From: Bryobacteraceae bacterium
GTDB taxonomy: Bacteria > Acidobacteriota > Terriglobia > Bryobacterales > Bryobacteraceae
Reading direction: 5' to 3'
NCBI GenBank assembly: GCA_029975915.1
Contig: JARKOC010000049.1
Coordinates: 1 to 64,000, forward strand
Length of the DNA: 64,000 nt
The position numbers and the translations under genes are program-made. This document shows positions 43,993 through 53,610 of the stretch, one piece after another. The notes below the pieces were generated by a model that was not told the DNA's origin, searched no databases, and saw only the letters and a program-made list of their open reading frames with translations. Positions within the stretch are counted from its first letter, which is position 1, and every line of letters begins with the position of its first letter.

Positions 43993-44469
43993 GTGCGAAT
44001 CCTATTTGTCGTCATCACAGCCGCGGCCCTGCTGACCGGATGCGGCGGCTCGCCTGAGGCCAAGCAGGAGCCTGCCAAGCCAGCTCCGAAGCGTGTTGCT
44101 CCCGCGCCCGAAGATATGCGATTTCCCGCCGAGGGACGCCTGGAGGTTGTCCAGAGCGCCGACCCGCTGTACGGCAAGGAATTCCTCGCTGGCGGCAATA
44201 TCGCCCGTTACAGGCGTGGAGCCAAGCAGTTTGAGCTCTTCCTGATCAAGTGCCGGAATGAAGCCGAACCTGCTTCAATGATGTTCGCGTACAAGAAGAC
44301 GCTGACCGATCCTAAGTTCATCGCCCATTTCGGAGGCTACGCCGGACAGGACTCGGGAGTCGATGTCTTTCTGTTCTCGAAAGGCGCCTGGATGGCCGGC
44401 ATCCGCGGTTTGCCGCAGGCTGAAGCGGATCAGCTGGCGCGGGACTTCGCTTCCCGGCTGAACTACTGA
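43993..44469 (+). CDS. Lipoprotein of unknown function
   Basis: A 158-residue protein starting at GTG 43993 (ribosome site AGGA). The N terminus RILFVVITAAALLTGC ends in a lipobox with Cys17, so it is probably lipid-anchored. A Pro/Lys/Ala-rich linker (KQEPAKPAPKRVAPAPE) follows, then a small alpha/beta domain with KEFLAGGNIARYRRG and FLFSKGAWMAGIRGL. It resembles no family that I can name. It runs to the end of the aldo/keto reductase gene, tail to tail with 1 base between. It lies directly after the second small RNA. Confidence 0.62.
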   Translation: MRILFVVITAAALLTGCGGSPEAKQEPAKPAPKRVAPAPEDMRFPAEGRLEVVQSADPLYGKEFLAGGNIARYRRGAKQFELFLIKCRNEAEPASMMFAYKKTLTDPKFIAHFGGYAGQDSGVDVFLFSKGAWMAGIRGLPQAEADQLARDFASRLNY

Positions 44470-44470
44470 G

Positions 44471-45361
44471 CTAAGAGTTCAGGTGCGTGTTGATCCGCTC
44501 GATGGCCTCGTCGACCTCGGCGGTCGACTTGTAGCCGATCGTCACGGAGTCGACGGTTCCGAGTTTCATCACGAACTTGATTGAGGCGTCCCGCTGTTCA
44601 GGCGTCTTGAAGGCGCCTTCGCCGATCAGTTTCATCCCCAGGATGCCCGTGCCGCCCTGGCGGATCTTGGCGATGTGCGAAACCACTTCCGGCACGTCGC
44701 CCTTGTCGTCCGTATCGGTCATCTTGAGCGAATCCATCTTGGTGCCGTCGTGATTGACGCGCAGCAGGGCGACATCCAGCCAGTTGGTGTTCGCCTGGAA
44801 GGCGCGTAACGGCAGCAATCCGTGGCATGAAGCGCCGTGGGCCAGAATCGTCTTCTTCTCCTTGATCTCCGACATGCCGTCGCGCAACGGCTTGAAGGTC
44901 TCGGGCCAGTCCGGCGTGCGGACACAATGAATGAGGACGATGTCGAGGTACTCCGAATTCATCTCTTTGCGGAACCGGTCGATTGTCTGTTGCGGCGTTT
45001 CGGCGCTCCTGGCCCGGAGTTTCGTCATCAGCCGGTAAGTGTCGCGCGGAATTCCCTTGAGCGCTTCAGCCAGCATCTCGTGCATCTCGGCATAGCTGTC
45101 GGCGGATTCAAAGAAGCGGATCCCGCGGTCGTAGGCGTAGCGGACCAAGCGGGTGAATTCGGCCTGACCGAGGCCGCGTTGGATCTTGCCTGCAAAGGTG
45201 CCTGTGCCGAAGGCGAGACGGGTGACCTTAACGCCCGTGTTGCCCAGTTCAACCCAATCTGTGGCCGACCGCTTGGCGGCGAACGCTTGCGGCCCGGCGG
45301 CGATCGATCCGGCGGCGACGGCAGTGGTCCGGAGAAAGTCCCGGCGTGAAAAGTGTGCCAT
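44471..45361 (-). CDS. Tat-exported aldo/keto reductase
   Basis: A 296-residue oxidoreductase. HFSRRDFLRTTAVAAG is a Tat signal, then an (alpha/beta)8 barrel with WVELGNTGVKVTRLAFG. Catalytic Tyr90 (ADSYAE), Lys114 (MTKLRA) and His in VLIHCVRT are present. The Asp of the usual FDTA-type motif is Glu85, a conservative change. It acts on carbonyls with NADPH. ATG 45361 is the first in frame. Convergent with the lipoprotein gene. The substrate is unknown. Confidence 0.82.
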   Translation of the reverse strand: MAHFSRRDFLRTTAVAAGSIAAGPQAFAAKRSATDWVELGNTGVKVTRLAFGTGTFAGKIQRGLGQAEFTRLVRYAYDRGIRFFESADSYAEMHEMLAEALKGIPRDTYRLMTKLRARSAETPQQTIDRFRKEMNSEYLDIVLIHCVRTPDWPETFKPLRDGMSEIKEKKTILAHGASCHGLLPLRAFQANTNWLDVALLRVNHDGTKMDSLKMTDTDDKGDVPEVVSHIAKIRQGGTGILGMKLIGEGAFKTPEQRDASIKFVMKLGTVDSVTIGYKSTAEVDEAIERINTHLNS

Positions 45362-45440
45362 GGAATATCCTTTCGCGAGTGCTTAGGGCAAAGCTAACAC
45401 AAGTCCCGGGTGGGCTGGAACCGGAATCTGTGTGTCTTGA

Positions 45441-46679
45441 TCAACCCTCAGACTCAAGCTTCGCACGGCGGGCAAGCCAGACACAGATAAGCGCCGAAAC
45501 CAGAAAGATCCCCTGGGTGAGCAACGAAGGCGCGCCCTTGCCCGGAAGATAGGATTTCAGAAAAGCGTCGGCTGTTGCTGTGACCGTGAGCAGGACGAAC
45601 AATTGCAGTGCCGGACGCCAGCGTTCGGCCAGCCACGCGACAATGGCTGTGGCAAAAATGACACAGACCAGCCCAGGGATGCCGAGGTCGGGTTTGTTCT
45701 CAAGCAAGTCGAGGCCAAAGGCAGCGAAGGTGACGGTGATGGCGGTTTGGCGCGCGAGCATACCCGAGTGCAGCGCCGCAGCCAGCAGGATTGCGCCAGC
45801 GATCGAGTAATTGTACTTGGTCGTTTCCATGTACTCAATCCCTATCCCTATGAGGCATAAGATGATAACGGCAATCAGGACCTTCCAGAAGGGTTCGTTT
45901 GGTCGCGATTCCCAGGCCGGGCCGGGATCACGCCGGGTCTGCCAGGCGGCGATGCCGTAGCCGAGTCCGAGGAGCACGCCGAAGGTAAATTCCATCATCT
46001 TCCACCAATCGATGCCCGGTTCGGGCCAGGCGGCGCGCCCGGCGACCTGGATCCATGCGCCGGAAGCGAAACCGATGCCGCCGCTGAGACCACCCCAAAG
46101 AGCGTAGGTCCACATGGTCCGGCGAGCCTCGCCGCGGGCCATCCAGGCGAGAAACGCCAGCCCGCCCAGCAGCAAGCCTGCCCAGATTTCGGGACGGGGC
46201 TTGTCCAAACGGTTGGAAAAGTAGATGAGCTTAGGCTCGTTGATCAGTTTCCAGCCGATCCAGACAGCAGCCGTCATCAGCGCCAACCCCGACCAAACGA
46301 ACTTCGGCGTCCAGGCGAGCCGCCGCCGCTCGATGGCCGCTCCCATGACGGCCCCGCCCACGAATCCCCAGATCCCCCCCTTGATGAAGAAGCCGAGGAT
46401 CGCCCACCAGAAGGTCTCCGGCTTGAAGGCGAGGCCGACTGTCTGGCCGTAAGTCATTTGGCCGCCGAATCCCACACCGACAGCGCCGAAGGCGGCCAGC
46501 AGGGCCGTATCCGCTTCATCCAGTCCGAGCAGGATGGCAATCGTCAGAGCCGTCATCGCGCCAGGAATCATTGCGCCTAGAGGTCCGCCGCCGATGAAGC
46601 CGCGAAGACCCCAGCCGAGCATCATGGCCACCGCGGGCAGAACGAACCAGAGGTACTTGGCCGGAAGCTGTTTGCACAT
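45441..46679 (-). CDS. Large polytopic membrane protein, function unknown
   Basis: A 412-residue protein with about eleven or twelve hydrophobic segments. Glycine-rich early segments LGWGLRGFIGGGPLGAMIPGAM and a loop GFGGQMTYGQTVG resemble channel or transporter repeats. Two halves of similar hydropathy suggest an internal repeat. I recognise no family and see no catalytic motif. ATG 46679 precedes MCKQLPAKYLW. It is divergent from the HAD gene. Confidence 0.6.
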   Translation of the reverse strand: MCKQLPAKYLWFVLPAVAMMLGWGLRGFIGGGPLGAMIPGAMTALTIAILLGLDEADTALLAAFGAVGVGFGGQMTYGQTVGLAFKPETFWWAILGFFIKGGIWGFVGGAVMGAAIERRRLAWTPKFVWSGLALMTAAVWIGWKLINEPKLIYFSNRLDKPRPEIWAGLLLGGLAFLAWMARGEARRTMWTYALWGGLSGGIGFASGAWIQVAGRAAWPEPGIDWWKMMEFTFGVLLGLGYGIAAWQTRRDPGPAWESRPNEPFWKVLIAVIILCLIGIGIEYMETTKYNYSIAGAILLAAALHSGMLARQTAITVTFAAFGLDLLENKPDLGIPGLVCVIFATAIVAWLAERWRPALQLFVLLTVTATADAFLKSYLPGKGAPSLLTQGIFLVSALICVWLARRAKLESEG

Positions 46680-46736
46680 CGCTGGCCATTATTGCACGTC
46701 GCAGCTCACGACGAGGCCGGAGTCTACAATTGAAGT

Positions 46737-47342
46737 GTGATCAAAACCGTGATTTTTGATTTGGGCCGCGTGTTGGTGGATTTCGACTTCATGCGCGGCT
46801 ACCGGACGATGAGCGAGATCTCCGGCCTGGAGGTTGATGAGGTCCGCCGGCGGTTCCATGCAAGCGGGATCGCCAGCGAATTCGAATCCGGGCAGATCTC
46901 GGAGCAGGAGTTCGAAACGCGGACGCAGAACATGCTCGGGACCTCGATTCCTCACGAGCGATTTGAAGAGATCTGGTTCTCGGTCTTCCTGCCAGGGACC
47001 ATTATGCCGGAGGAGGTCGTCGAGGGCATCCGGCGGAACCACCGGACGGTCCTGCTGTCGAACACCAATGCGATGCACTTCCGCGGCCTGAGACAGCGGT
47101 ATTCGATTCTGTCGCACTTTGACGCCTATGTGTTGAGCCACGAGGTGGGGGCAATGAAGCCGCTGCCAGCCATCTATGAAGCAGCCATCCGCGCCGCCGG
47201 CTGCCAGCCTGGAGAGTGTTTTTTCACCGACGACATCGCGGAATACGCCGAAGGCGCCCGGCGTCACGGGATCGACGCCGTTCAGTTTACCGGCGCGGCA
47301 CAAGCCATGGAAGAAATGGCGAGTCGCGGTGTCCGCTGGTAG
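46737..47342 (+). CDS. HAD-superfamily phosphatase (YihX-like)
   Basis: A 201-residue HAD subfamily IA hydrolase. Motif I is FDLGRVLVDFD (Asp nucleophile at 8, with Gly at the +2 position as in YihX), motif II LLSNTNAMH, motif III Lys in HEVGAMKPLP, and motif IV FTDDIAEYAEGA. YihX acts on alpha-glucose-1-phosphate, but the substrate here is not established. The frame begins with GTG at 46737, 57 bases from the divergent membrane-protein start. Length is normal. Confidence 0.85.
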   Translation: MIKTVIFDLGRVLVDFDFMRGYRTMSEISGLEVDEVRRRFHASGIASEFESGQISEQEFETRTQNMLGTSIPHERFEEIWFSVFLPGTIMPEEVVEGIRRNHRTVLLSNTNAMHFRGLRQRYSILSHFDAYVLSHEVGAMKPLPAIYEAAIRAAGCQPGECFFTDDIAEYAEGARRHGIDAVQFTGAAQAMEEMASRGVRW

Positions 47343-47380
47343 GATGCGGACGCGGTTCGGGATCCAAAGAAAGGCGCTTG

Positions 47381-47782
47381 CTATAGAAGCGTCTCATCAA
47401 GCCGTTGATCAGCAGCGCCGGATTCGACCTCGATGGTGATGGGCGGAATAACCGCCGACTCGCCGGCCAGGTAAGCGGCCAGCGATTCCCTGGAGCCGTC
47501 AAACAGAGTGTCGACCAGCTCGCGAATGGCCAGTTGACGTATGTCCTCGCGGGTGATCAGCGGAGTATAGACGAACGACCGGCCTGCCTTTTTGCGGGAG
47601 ACAGCCTGCTTGCGCGCAAGGCGATCCAGCATGGTCATCACGGTGGTGTAAGCGAGAGGCCGTTTCGGCGCCAGTTGCTCGCGGACGGCGCGGACGTTGG
47701 CTTCGCCCAGAGTCCAAAGAGCGCGCAGGCACTCGAGTTCCAAGGGAGGGGGGATGTCGCGAGCGGCGCGTCCACGTCTCAA
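47381..47782 (-). CDS. BlaI/MecI-family transcriptional regulator
   Basis: A 133-residue winged-helix repressor of the BlaI/MecI/CopY family. PLELECLRALW, ANVRAVREQL and AYTTVMTMLDRLARKQAVSRKKAGRSFVYTPL (cited in part) form the DNA-binding domain, and the C-terminal helix dimerises. Typical members are cleaved by BlaR1-type peptidases after cell-wall stress. No BlaR1 gene adjoins. The ATG (47782) overlaps the stop of the YhaM-like gene by ATGA. The target operator is unknown. Confidence 0.85.
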   Translation of the reverse strand: MRRGRAARDIPPPLELECLRALWTLGEANVRAVREQLAPKRPLAYTTVMTMLDRLARKQAVSRKKAGRSFVYTPLITREDIRQLAIRELVDTLFDGSRESLAAYLAGESAVIPPITIEVESGAADQRLDETLL

Positions 47783-48846
47783 GGTTTGTCCTCCGCGAAC
47801 AGATCGCCCAGCATTTGCAGCTTTTGCGCCATGGCGGTCGAGGGCCGGGCTTCCGGTTTCGACGATGGGCGGGGGGCAGGAGGCGCCGGATTCAGGTATT
47901 TGTCCTTGTCCAGCACCTGGCGGTCGAGCGCGTAAACGAAGCCGGTCCAGTCGCCTGGCATGGCACGTTCCTTCTCAATTGCCGCCCGCATCGCTTCCAT
48001 CTTCGAATCCATGTTATCCAAATGATGCAGCAGCAGCGCCTCGGGGAAAGAGGGCAGTTTGGGTGATCCGAACTCGAGCTGGCCGTGGTGACTCAGAATC
48101 AGATGTTCGACGAGGTTGCGCAGACGTGCGGGGAAGCCCGGCAGAGATGCAAGCTTATCCCCGATCAAACGTAATGCGATCTGTATATGGCCGAGCAACT
48201 GTCCCTCGCTTGAGTAGGAGAAACTACGCTCGTAACTCAACTCATAGATCTTGCCGATGTCATGAAGTATAACGCCGGTCATCAAAAGGTCGGCGTCGAT
48301 GCCGGGGTAGTGCGATGCGGTCAGTTTGGCGAGGCTGGCGAGTGACAGCACATGTTCGAGAAGGCCGCCGAGCCAAGCGTGGTGAATGCTCTTGGCGGCA
48401 GGCGCCTTCTTGTATGCGGCCGCCACTCGCGGGTCGCCTAGAATCGCCTCGTTGAGGGCCTTTAAGTGCGGGTTACGCATCTGCGAGACGTAGCCGAGTA
48501 GTTCGGCCATCATCTCGTCCGGATTCCTTTTTGAGGCGGGCAGGAAGTCGGCCAGATCCACTTCCCGGTCGTCCACCTTCGTGATGCGGTGGACGGTCAA
48601 TTGCAGACGGTTCTGGTAGATCTGCGTCTCGCCCTTGACTCGTACGAAGTCGTCCCGGTTGAAGGAGTCGGCAATGTCGGCGACGCCATCCCACATTTTC
48701 GCGTCGATATCGCCTGTGCGGTCGATCAGTTGAAGGGAGAGATAGGGTTCGCCGGTCTTCTTCTGGCGCACTTCCTTCGACTGCACCAGAAAAAGACCGG
48801 TGATCTGCTGGCGCGGTTCAAGATCGGCGATATTGGGACTCTTCAT
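47779..48846 (-). CDS. YhaM-like 3'-5' exoribonuclease (OB plus HD)
   Basis: A 355-residue protein. The N-terminal OB fold (residues 10-85, LFLVQSKEVRQKKTGEPYLSL, IDAKMWDG) binds RNA and an HD hydrolase domain (about 155-290) carries HHAWLGGLLEHVLSLA and HDIGKIYELS, with His later in LILSHHGQ. YhaM trims RNA 3' ends. The C-terminal tail is Pro-rich (PAPPAPRPSSKPEARP). It is translated upstream of the BlaI-like regulator, coupled by ATGA. ATG 48846 begins MKSPNIADLEP. Confidence 0.84.
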   Translation of the reverse strand: MKSPNIADLEPRQQITGLFLVQSKEVRQKKTGEPYLSLQLIDRTGDIDAKMWDGVADIADSFNRDDFVRVKGETQIYQNRLQLTVHRITKVDDREVDLADFLPASKRNPDEMMAELLGYVSQMRNPHLKALNEAILGDPRVAAAYKKAPAAKSIHHAWLGGLLEHVLSLASLAKLTASHYPGIDADLLMTGVILHDIGKIYELSYERSFSYSSEGQLLGHIQIALRLIGDKLASLPGFPARLRNLVEHLILSHHGQLEFGSPKLPSFPEALLLHHLDNMDSKMEAMRAAIEKERAMPGDWTGFVYALDRQVLDKDKYLNPAPPAPRPSSKPEARPSTAMAQKLQMLGDLFAEDKP

Positions 48847-48895
48847 TCGGTTGATATCCTGGATGTTGTTGTCCAGTCAGTTGGCTTTGAGACTG

Positions 48896-50092
48896 CTATC
48901 TACTGGTGCTAATCCCCTCGCCAGTGGTCTTGGTCCCTGGGATTGGGAACATCCACAGAAGCCTCCGGTTACGCGCCTGAGCCGCCACCTCTTCCTTGGT
49001 GATGGTTTCGGGCCGCAGCAGAGCGGGATCGTTCCAGGCTGTGCTCTTGCCAGCCGCAGCACCGGTGTCGACATAGCCGTCGCGGATTTCGAGAAACGCG
49101 TTGCGGCGCAGTTCAGTCAGATATTGGCGGATTCTAGGCTCGAAGATCGGGTTGTAGAGCCTCTCACGGATCTCGTTCTCGACCTCCTCAAGCGAAGCCT
49201 GACCCTCCTTGTGCTGTTCATCCACCCGCACGATGAGGTAAGCGTTATCGAGCTTGATCGGATCCGTGACGAACCCTTTGGGCTGGTCCCAAACCACTTT
49301 CTCGATGTCCTCCCTCAGTTGGCCGCGCTCCATGGGCGGAATAGCTCCGCCTTCAGCCGCAGTTTGGGCATCGGAATTATCACGGGCCAGTTCAGGGAAA
49401 CGCTCTCCCTTGCGCGCCCTGGCGACGAGATCCTTTGCCTTCTTTTCCGCCGCCGCCCATCCAGCCGCGTCCTTGGTGGGGTTGTTCACTAGGATCTCGC
49501 GCAGGAAGATGCGTTCCTTGCGGATGAATTCCTGTTTGTGCTCGTTGTAGTATTTCTCAACGTCGGCTCGTGGGATGTTGATCTTCGAGCTAACCTCACT
49601 GCTGATGACTCGCTGGGTGAGCATCCTATCGCGGATGTCGGAGCGGAAGTCTTCATATGACATGCCGGTGGCTTCGCGTATCCACGCCTGAAACTTGTCG
49701 GGATCGGCGATCTTGTTCTCGCTCTGAATCCTCGCGAGGTACTTGGTCACTTCGCCGTCGACGTTGACATCCAACTCCTTGCCTTTTTGCACAAGCAACT
49801 GCTGGTCGATCAGATCACGAAGCGTGTTCTTCTTCTGCTCTTCCACAGCAGCCTGGAGCCGGTCCGCTGGAAGGTTGGCCCCTCGCAGTCGCGCTTCCAC
49901 GGTCTTCAATTCCTGTTCGTACTCGCTGCGGGTGATGATGTCGCCGTTGACCTTGGCGATAATCTGTTCCACCATCGTCGCGGCCGCTTTAGCGGGCGCC
50001 GGCGCCGGCGGCCGGGACGGGGCGGACTGCTGGGCGGACACGACGCCGAGCAGGGCGAATGTGAGCGTCAGAGCGCGGGCACAAGTCGTCAT
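48896..50092 (-). CDS. SurA-like periplasmic peptidyl-prolyl isomerase
   Basis: A 398-residue chaperone. A signal peptide (TTCARALTLTFALLGVVSAQ) and a Pro/Ala linker precede the SurA N-terminal helical domain (IIAKVNGDIITRSEYEQEL, DLIDQQLLVQKGKELDV). A single parvulin domain (about 205-310, RIFLREILVNNPT, FPELARDNSDAQTAAEGG) follows, with a C-terminal extension. SurA proteins help outer-membrane proteins fold. Upstream of Mfd? It lies downstream of mfd, 33 bases away on the same strand, so co-transcription is likely. Confidence 0.85.
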   Translation of the reverse strand: MTTCARALTLTFALLGVVSAQQSAPSRPPAPAPAKAAATMVEQIIAKVNGDIITRSEYEQELKTVEARLRGANLPADRLQAAVEEQKKNTLRDLIDQQLLVQKGKELDVNVDGEVTKYLARIQSENKIADPDKFQAWIREATGMSYEDFRSDIRDRMLTQRVISSEVSSKINIPRADVEKYYNEHKQEFIRKERIFLREILVNNPTKDAAGWAAAEKKAKDLVARARKGERFPELARDNSDAQTAAEGGAIPPMERGQLREDIEKVVWDQPKGFVTDPIKLDNAYLIVRVDEQHKEGQASLEEVENEIRERLYNPIFEPRIRQYLTELRRNAFLEIRDGYVDTGAAAGKSTAWNDPALLRPETITKEEVAAQARNRRLLWMFPIPGTKTTGEGISTSR

Positions 50093-50125
50093 ATTGTCAT
50101 TATCACCCAGCGCAGGGGGTTGGAT

Positions 50126-53100
50126 TCAGGCCGTGGGGGAAAGCGACTTGATGATGGCATCCAAGTGGTCGAGCAGTCTGCCAGGATCAGCCGCGCCATC
50201 CAGCAATGGGAGCCGCAGGATCCCGGCTGGCGTGAACTGGGCGCCTGAAGTCAGGCTGACCAGCCGCATCAACGCGTTCGGATCCACTTGTGCCGCGGGA
50301 TGGAACTTAATGTTCACCCATTGTCCGCGTTTCTCGATCATTTCGATACCGCTGCGCTCGGCCCGCGTCTTCAAGCATGAGAACTCGACCAGACGACGGA
50401 CAGGCTCGGGCGGATCGCCGTACCGGTCGCGGAGTTCCTCGACCAGAGATTGGGCCTTGGCCGGATCGGTGACATCGGCGATTCGCTTGTAGGCACGCAA
50501 CCGCTGCTGTTCATCGGCGATGTAGGCATTGGGAATCCGGATGTCGAGGCCGAGATTGAGGGTTGAATGCACCTCGGCCGCGACAGGCTCGCCGCGCAGT
50601 TCACGAGCCGTCTCATCCAGTAACTTCAAGTACGTTTCGTAGCCCACCGAGCCGATATGGCCGTGCTGTTCTCCGCCCAACAGGTTGCCTGCTCCCCGCA
50701 GTTCGAGATCCAGCGCGGCGATCTTGAACCCGGCTCCGAGATCGGAGAACTCCTTGAGCGCGGCCAGCCGCTTTCTGGCCACTTCGGTGAGTTCACCGTC
50801 CTGCGGGATCATTAGATAGGCGTAGGCGCGGCGGTTGGACCGGCCGACGCGTCCGCGCAACTGGTACAGTTCGCTCAGGCCGTAGTTCTGGGCATTCTCG
50901 ATGATGATCGTATTGGCGCGCGGGATATCCAGGCCGTTCTCGACGATGGTGGTGGCCACGAAGACGTCGGACTCGTGGCGCATGAAGCCCAGCAGGACCT
51001 TTTCGAGGGCCTCCTCGCCCATCTGCCCGTGCCCCACCGTTACCCGGCAGTTGGGCATCCAGCTTTGAACTTCCGCGGCGCGGCTCCAGATCGTCTCCAC
51101 GCGGTTGTGGATGAAATAAACCTGGCCTCCGCGGGACATCTCCTGCTCGATCGCCGTCTTGATCAGGTCCTGGTTGAAGCGGGCAACCACGGTTTGGACG
51201 GCTAATCGGTCCTTCGGAGGAGTTTCGATTACTGACATGTCGCGTAAGCCGAGCAGCGACATGTGGAGCGTTCGCGGGATCGGCGTGGCGCTCATGGTCA
51301 GCACATCCAGGTTGTGGCGCAATTGCTTCAACCGTTCCTTGTGGCGAACGCCGAAGCGCTGCTCCTCATCAATGACCAACAAACCGAGGTCCGGGTAGAC
51401 GACATCCTTGGACAGCAAGCGGTGCGTGCCAACCACGATGTCGACCTTTCCGGCCGCCAGGTCTTCGAGCGTCTGCTTAATCTCCTTCGGATGGCGGAAC
51501 CGGCTCAGCAATTCGACGCGCACGGGAAAGGCCTGGAAGCGGCGGCGGAACGTCTCGTAATGCTGGAAAGCCAACACTGTGGTGGGCGCGAGCACGGCCA
51601 CCTGCTTTCCGTCTCCCAGGGCCTTAAACGCCGCACGCATGGCTACCTCGGTCTTGCCGAATCCCACGTCGCCACAGAGCAACCGGTCCATGGGATGAGG
51701 GCTTTCCATGTCACGCTTGATCTCAGCGGCGGCCTGCACCTGGTCGCGGGTGGGGACGAATTCGAAGCTGTCCTCGAATTCCCGCTGCCAGTTTGAATCG
51801 GGCGAGAAGCTGAAGCCCTCGGCCGCGCGGCGGGCGGCGTACAGCTTGAGCAGTTCCTCGGCCATGTCGCGCATGCGCGCCTTCACGCGCGACTTGGTTT
51901 TGGCCCAGGTTACGCCGCCCAGTTTGTCCATCGACGGCGCGGCATCGCCGGCGCCCCGGTACTTCTGAATGAGGTCGAGCCTTGTCAGCGGCACATAGAG
52001 CTTCGAGCCGCCGGCATACTCCACCGCCAGAAAGTCCTCAAAGCCTGCCTCGCCTGGAATCTGCTTGATGCCGATGTACTGTCCGATGCCGTGCTGGGTG
52101 TGAACAACATAATCGCCCGGCTTCAGGTCGAGGCTGTCGGGGCTGAACAGAGCCACGTGGCTGCGCCGCGACGGAGCTTCCATGCCGGAGGCGACCTCAA
52201 AGAGATCCTCATAGCCGATCAACGCTAGTTTGGACTCGGGCAAAACGACGCCGCGGGGAACCTGGCCCTGCACCACGTAAACGTTGGCCAGACCAGATCC
52301 CATGTACGCCCGCTCGGAGAGGTATGCAGGCGTGGATCCTTTCAGTTCAATGCCCAACTGGAAAGGCAGCGAGTATTCTGCGAAGATGTCGGCCAGCCGT
52401 TCGACTTCGCCCTGCGCAGGGGCGAAAAACATCACCCGGTTGCCCTGCTCCACCAGCGACCTGGCCTCGCCCACCGCCGCCTGCATGTTGTTGTGAAACG
52501 CGACCGGTTGGCGGGAGTGGATTTCGAGTGGTGGAAGATCGGACCTCTGTTCGCCTTCCAGCGCAAGCTCCCTCAATTCAAGCAGGCGCCTCACCGGCGA
52601 ATGAGATGACCATTCGCCCCAGCGGAACCACAGTTTCGCCGGGTCCACGCCGCCGAGCGCCCCCGAGTCGAGCCGTTTCCACAGCCTGTCACTGGCTGCG
52701 GCGAGTTCCTCCGGCTCGTCCCACACCACGAGCGGCGCATCAAGAAGATCCTCGATCGAATTGCGCCGTTCGCGCAGCATCGCAGCGTAGAATTCCCACC
52801 CGGGGAATGCCTCTCCAAGGGCCGTGTCACGCACAGCGGCCAGTTCTGCCGCCTCGCTAAGCGTGGCAGAGGTCCTCGGCGTCTCTTCCAGGGGCAGAAG
52901 GGCCGCTTCTTCGATCTTGAGGACCGAGCGCTGGGATTCGGGATCAAAACGTCGCAGACTTTCGATAGTGTCACCGAAGAACTCGATCCGGACCGGCTGA
53001 TGCGATTCGGCGGGGAAGACGTCAAAGATGCCGCCGCGGACGGAATACTCGCCTTCCATCTGAACGGGATCCCGGCGAGTGTAGCCGACACTTTCCAGAT

Positions 53101-53605
53101 GCGCCGCCAATTCTTCGAGGCCGATCTCGTCTCCTGCGCGCACTGTCACGGCTAATTGCCTGTAGAAAGAGGCGGGCTCGCATCGCCAAAGCGCCGCCGG
53201 GACCGCCGCTACAGCGATGGAACAGCGCGCGGTGGCCATCCTGTACAGCCCGACCGCCCTTTGCTCCTTGATTTCGGTGTGCGGCGACAAGCCCTGACCA
53301 GGCAAGACGTCGAAAGCGGGCAGCAGGATGGGCCTGGAAGCTCCGGCCGGCGGAATCAGCAGAGAGTGGAAGGCGTCGAGCAGCGCCGCCAACTGTTCAG
53401 CAGCCCGGTTTGAGGCGGCAACCACGAGCATCGGCGTCTGCAACGATTCCCAAAGAAGAGTCAGATACAGGGCCTTCGCCGTCAGGGTCAGACCGCTCAG
53501 CCGGCTCAGTGGAGCGCCGCCGCCTTTGTACCGGCGAACTAGTTCCTGAAAGGCTTCATGCCGGGCGACGGCGTGGAACTTTTCCCTGACTGCTGGATTG
53601 ATCAC
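50126..53605 (-). CDS. mfd: Transcription-repair coupling factor
   Basis: A 1159-residue protein that removes stalled RNA polymerase and recruits UvrA. The N-terminal UvrB-like region includes FDVFPAESHQPVRIEFFGD. The RNA polymerase-interacting CarD-like domain (about 505-580) includes KPGDYVVHTQHGIGQYIG. The translocase domains have Walker A GDVGFGKTEVAM and the DEEQ box VIDEEQRFGV. A C-terminal TRCF domain follows. Length matches Mfd. The upstream heptose gene starts 5 bases past its own stop relation (53611), so a transcript may extend over both. Confidence 0.96.
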   Translation of the reverse strand: MINPAVREKFHAVARHEAFQELVRRYKGGGAPLSRLSGLTLTAKALYLTLLWESLQTPMLVVAASNRAAEQLAALLDAFHSLLIPPAGASRPILLPAFDVLPGQGLSPHTEIKEQRAVGLYRMATARCSIAVAAVPAALWRCEPASFYRQLAVTVRAGDEIGLEELAAHLESVGYTRRDPVQMEGEYSVRGGIFDVFPAESHQPVRIEFFGDTIESLRRFDPESQRSVLKIEEAALLPLEETPRTSATLSEAAELAAVRDTALGEAFPGWEFYAAMLRERRNSIEDLLDAPLVVWDEPEELAAASDRLWKRLDSGALGGVDPAKLWFRWGEWSSHSPVRRLLELRELALEGEQRSDLPPLEIHSRQPVAFHNNMQAAVGEARSLVEQGNRVMFFAPAQGEVERLADIFAEYSLPFQLGIELKGSTPAYLSERAYMGSGLANVYVVQGQVPRGVVLPESKLALIGYEDLFEVASGMEAPSRRSHVALFSPDSLDLKPGDYVVHTQHGIGQYIGIKQIPGEAGFEDFLAVEYAGGSKLYVPLTRLDLIQKYRGAGDAAPSMDKLGGVTWAKTKSRVKARMRDMAEELLKLYAARRAAEGFSFSPDSNWQREFEDSFEFVPTRDQVQAAAEIKRDMESPHPMDRLLCGDVGFGKTEVAMRAAFKALGDGKQVAVLAPTTVLAFQHYETFRRRFQAFPVRVELLSRFRHPKEIKQTLEDLAAGKVDIVVGTHRLLSKDVVYPDLGLLVIDEEQRFGVRHKERLKQLRHNLDVLTMSATPIPRTLHMSLLGLRDMSVIETPPKDRLAVQTVVARFNQDLIKTAIEQEMSRGGQVYFIHNRVETIWSRAAEVQSWMPNCRVTVGHGQMGEEALEKVLLGFMRHESDVFVATTIVENGLDIPRANTIIIENAQNYGLSELYQLRGRVGRSNRRAYAYLMIPQDGELTEVARKRLAALKEFSDLGAGFKIAALDLELRGAGNLLGGEQHGHIGSVGYETYLKLLDETARELRGEPVAAEVHSTLNLGLDIRIPNAYIADEQQRLRAYKRIADVTDPAKAQSLVEELRDRYGDPPEPVRRLVEFSCLKTRAERSGIEMIEKRGQWVNIKFHPAAQVDPNALMRLVSLTSGAQFTPAGILRLPLLDGAADPGRLLDHLDAIIKSLSPTA

Positions 53606-53610
53606 CGCCG

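Noticed and set aside
51263..51796. Long open frame opposite mfd, and similar frames opposite other GC-rich genes (for example 21283-22443)
   Set aside because: They are antisense shadows with low-complexity His/Arg/Pro-rich products and no ribosome site.
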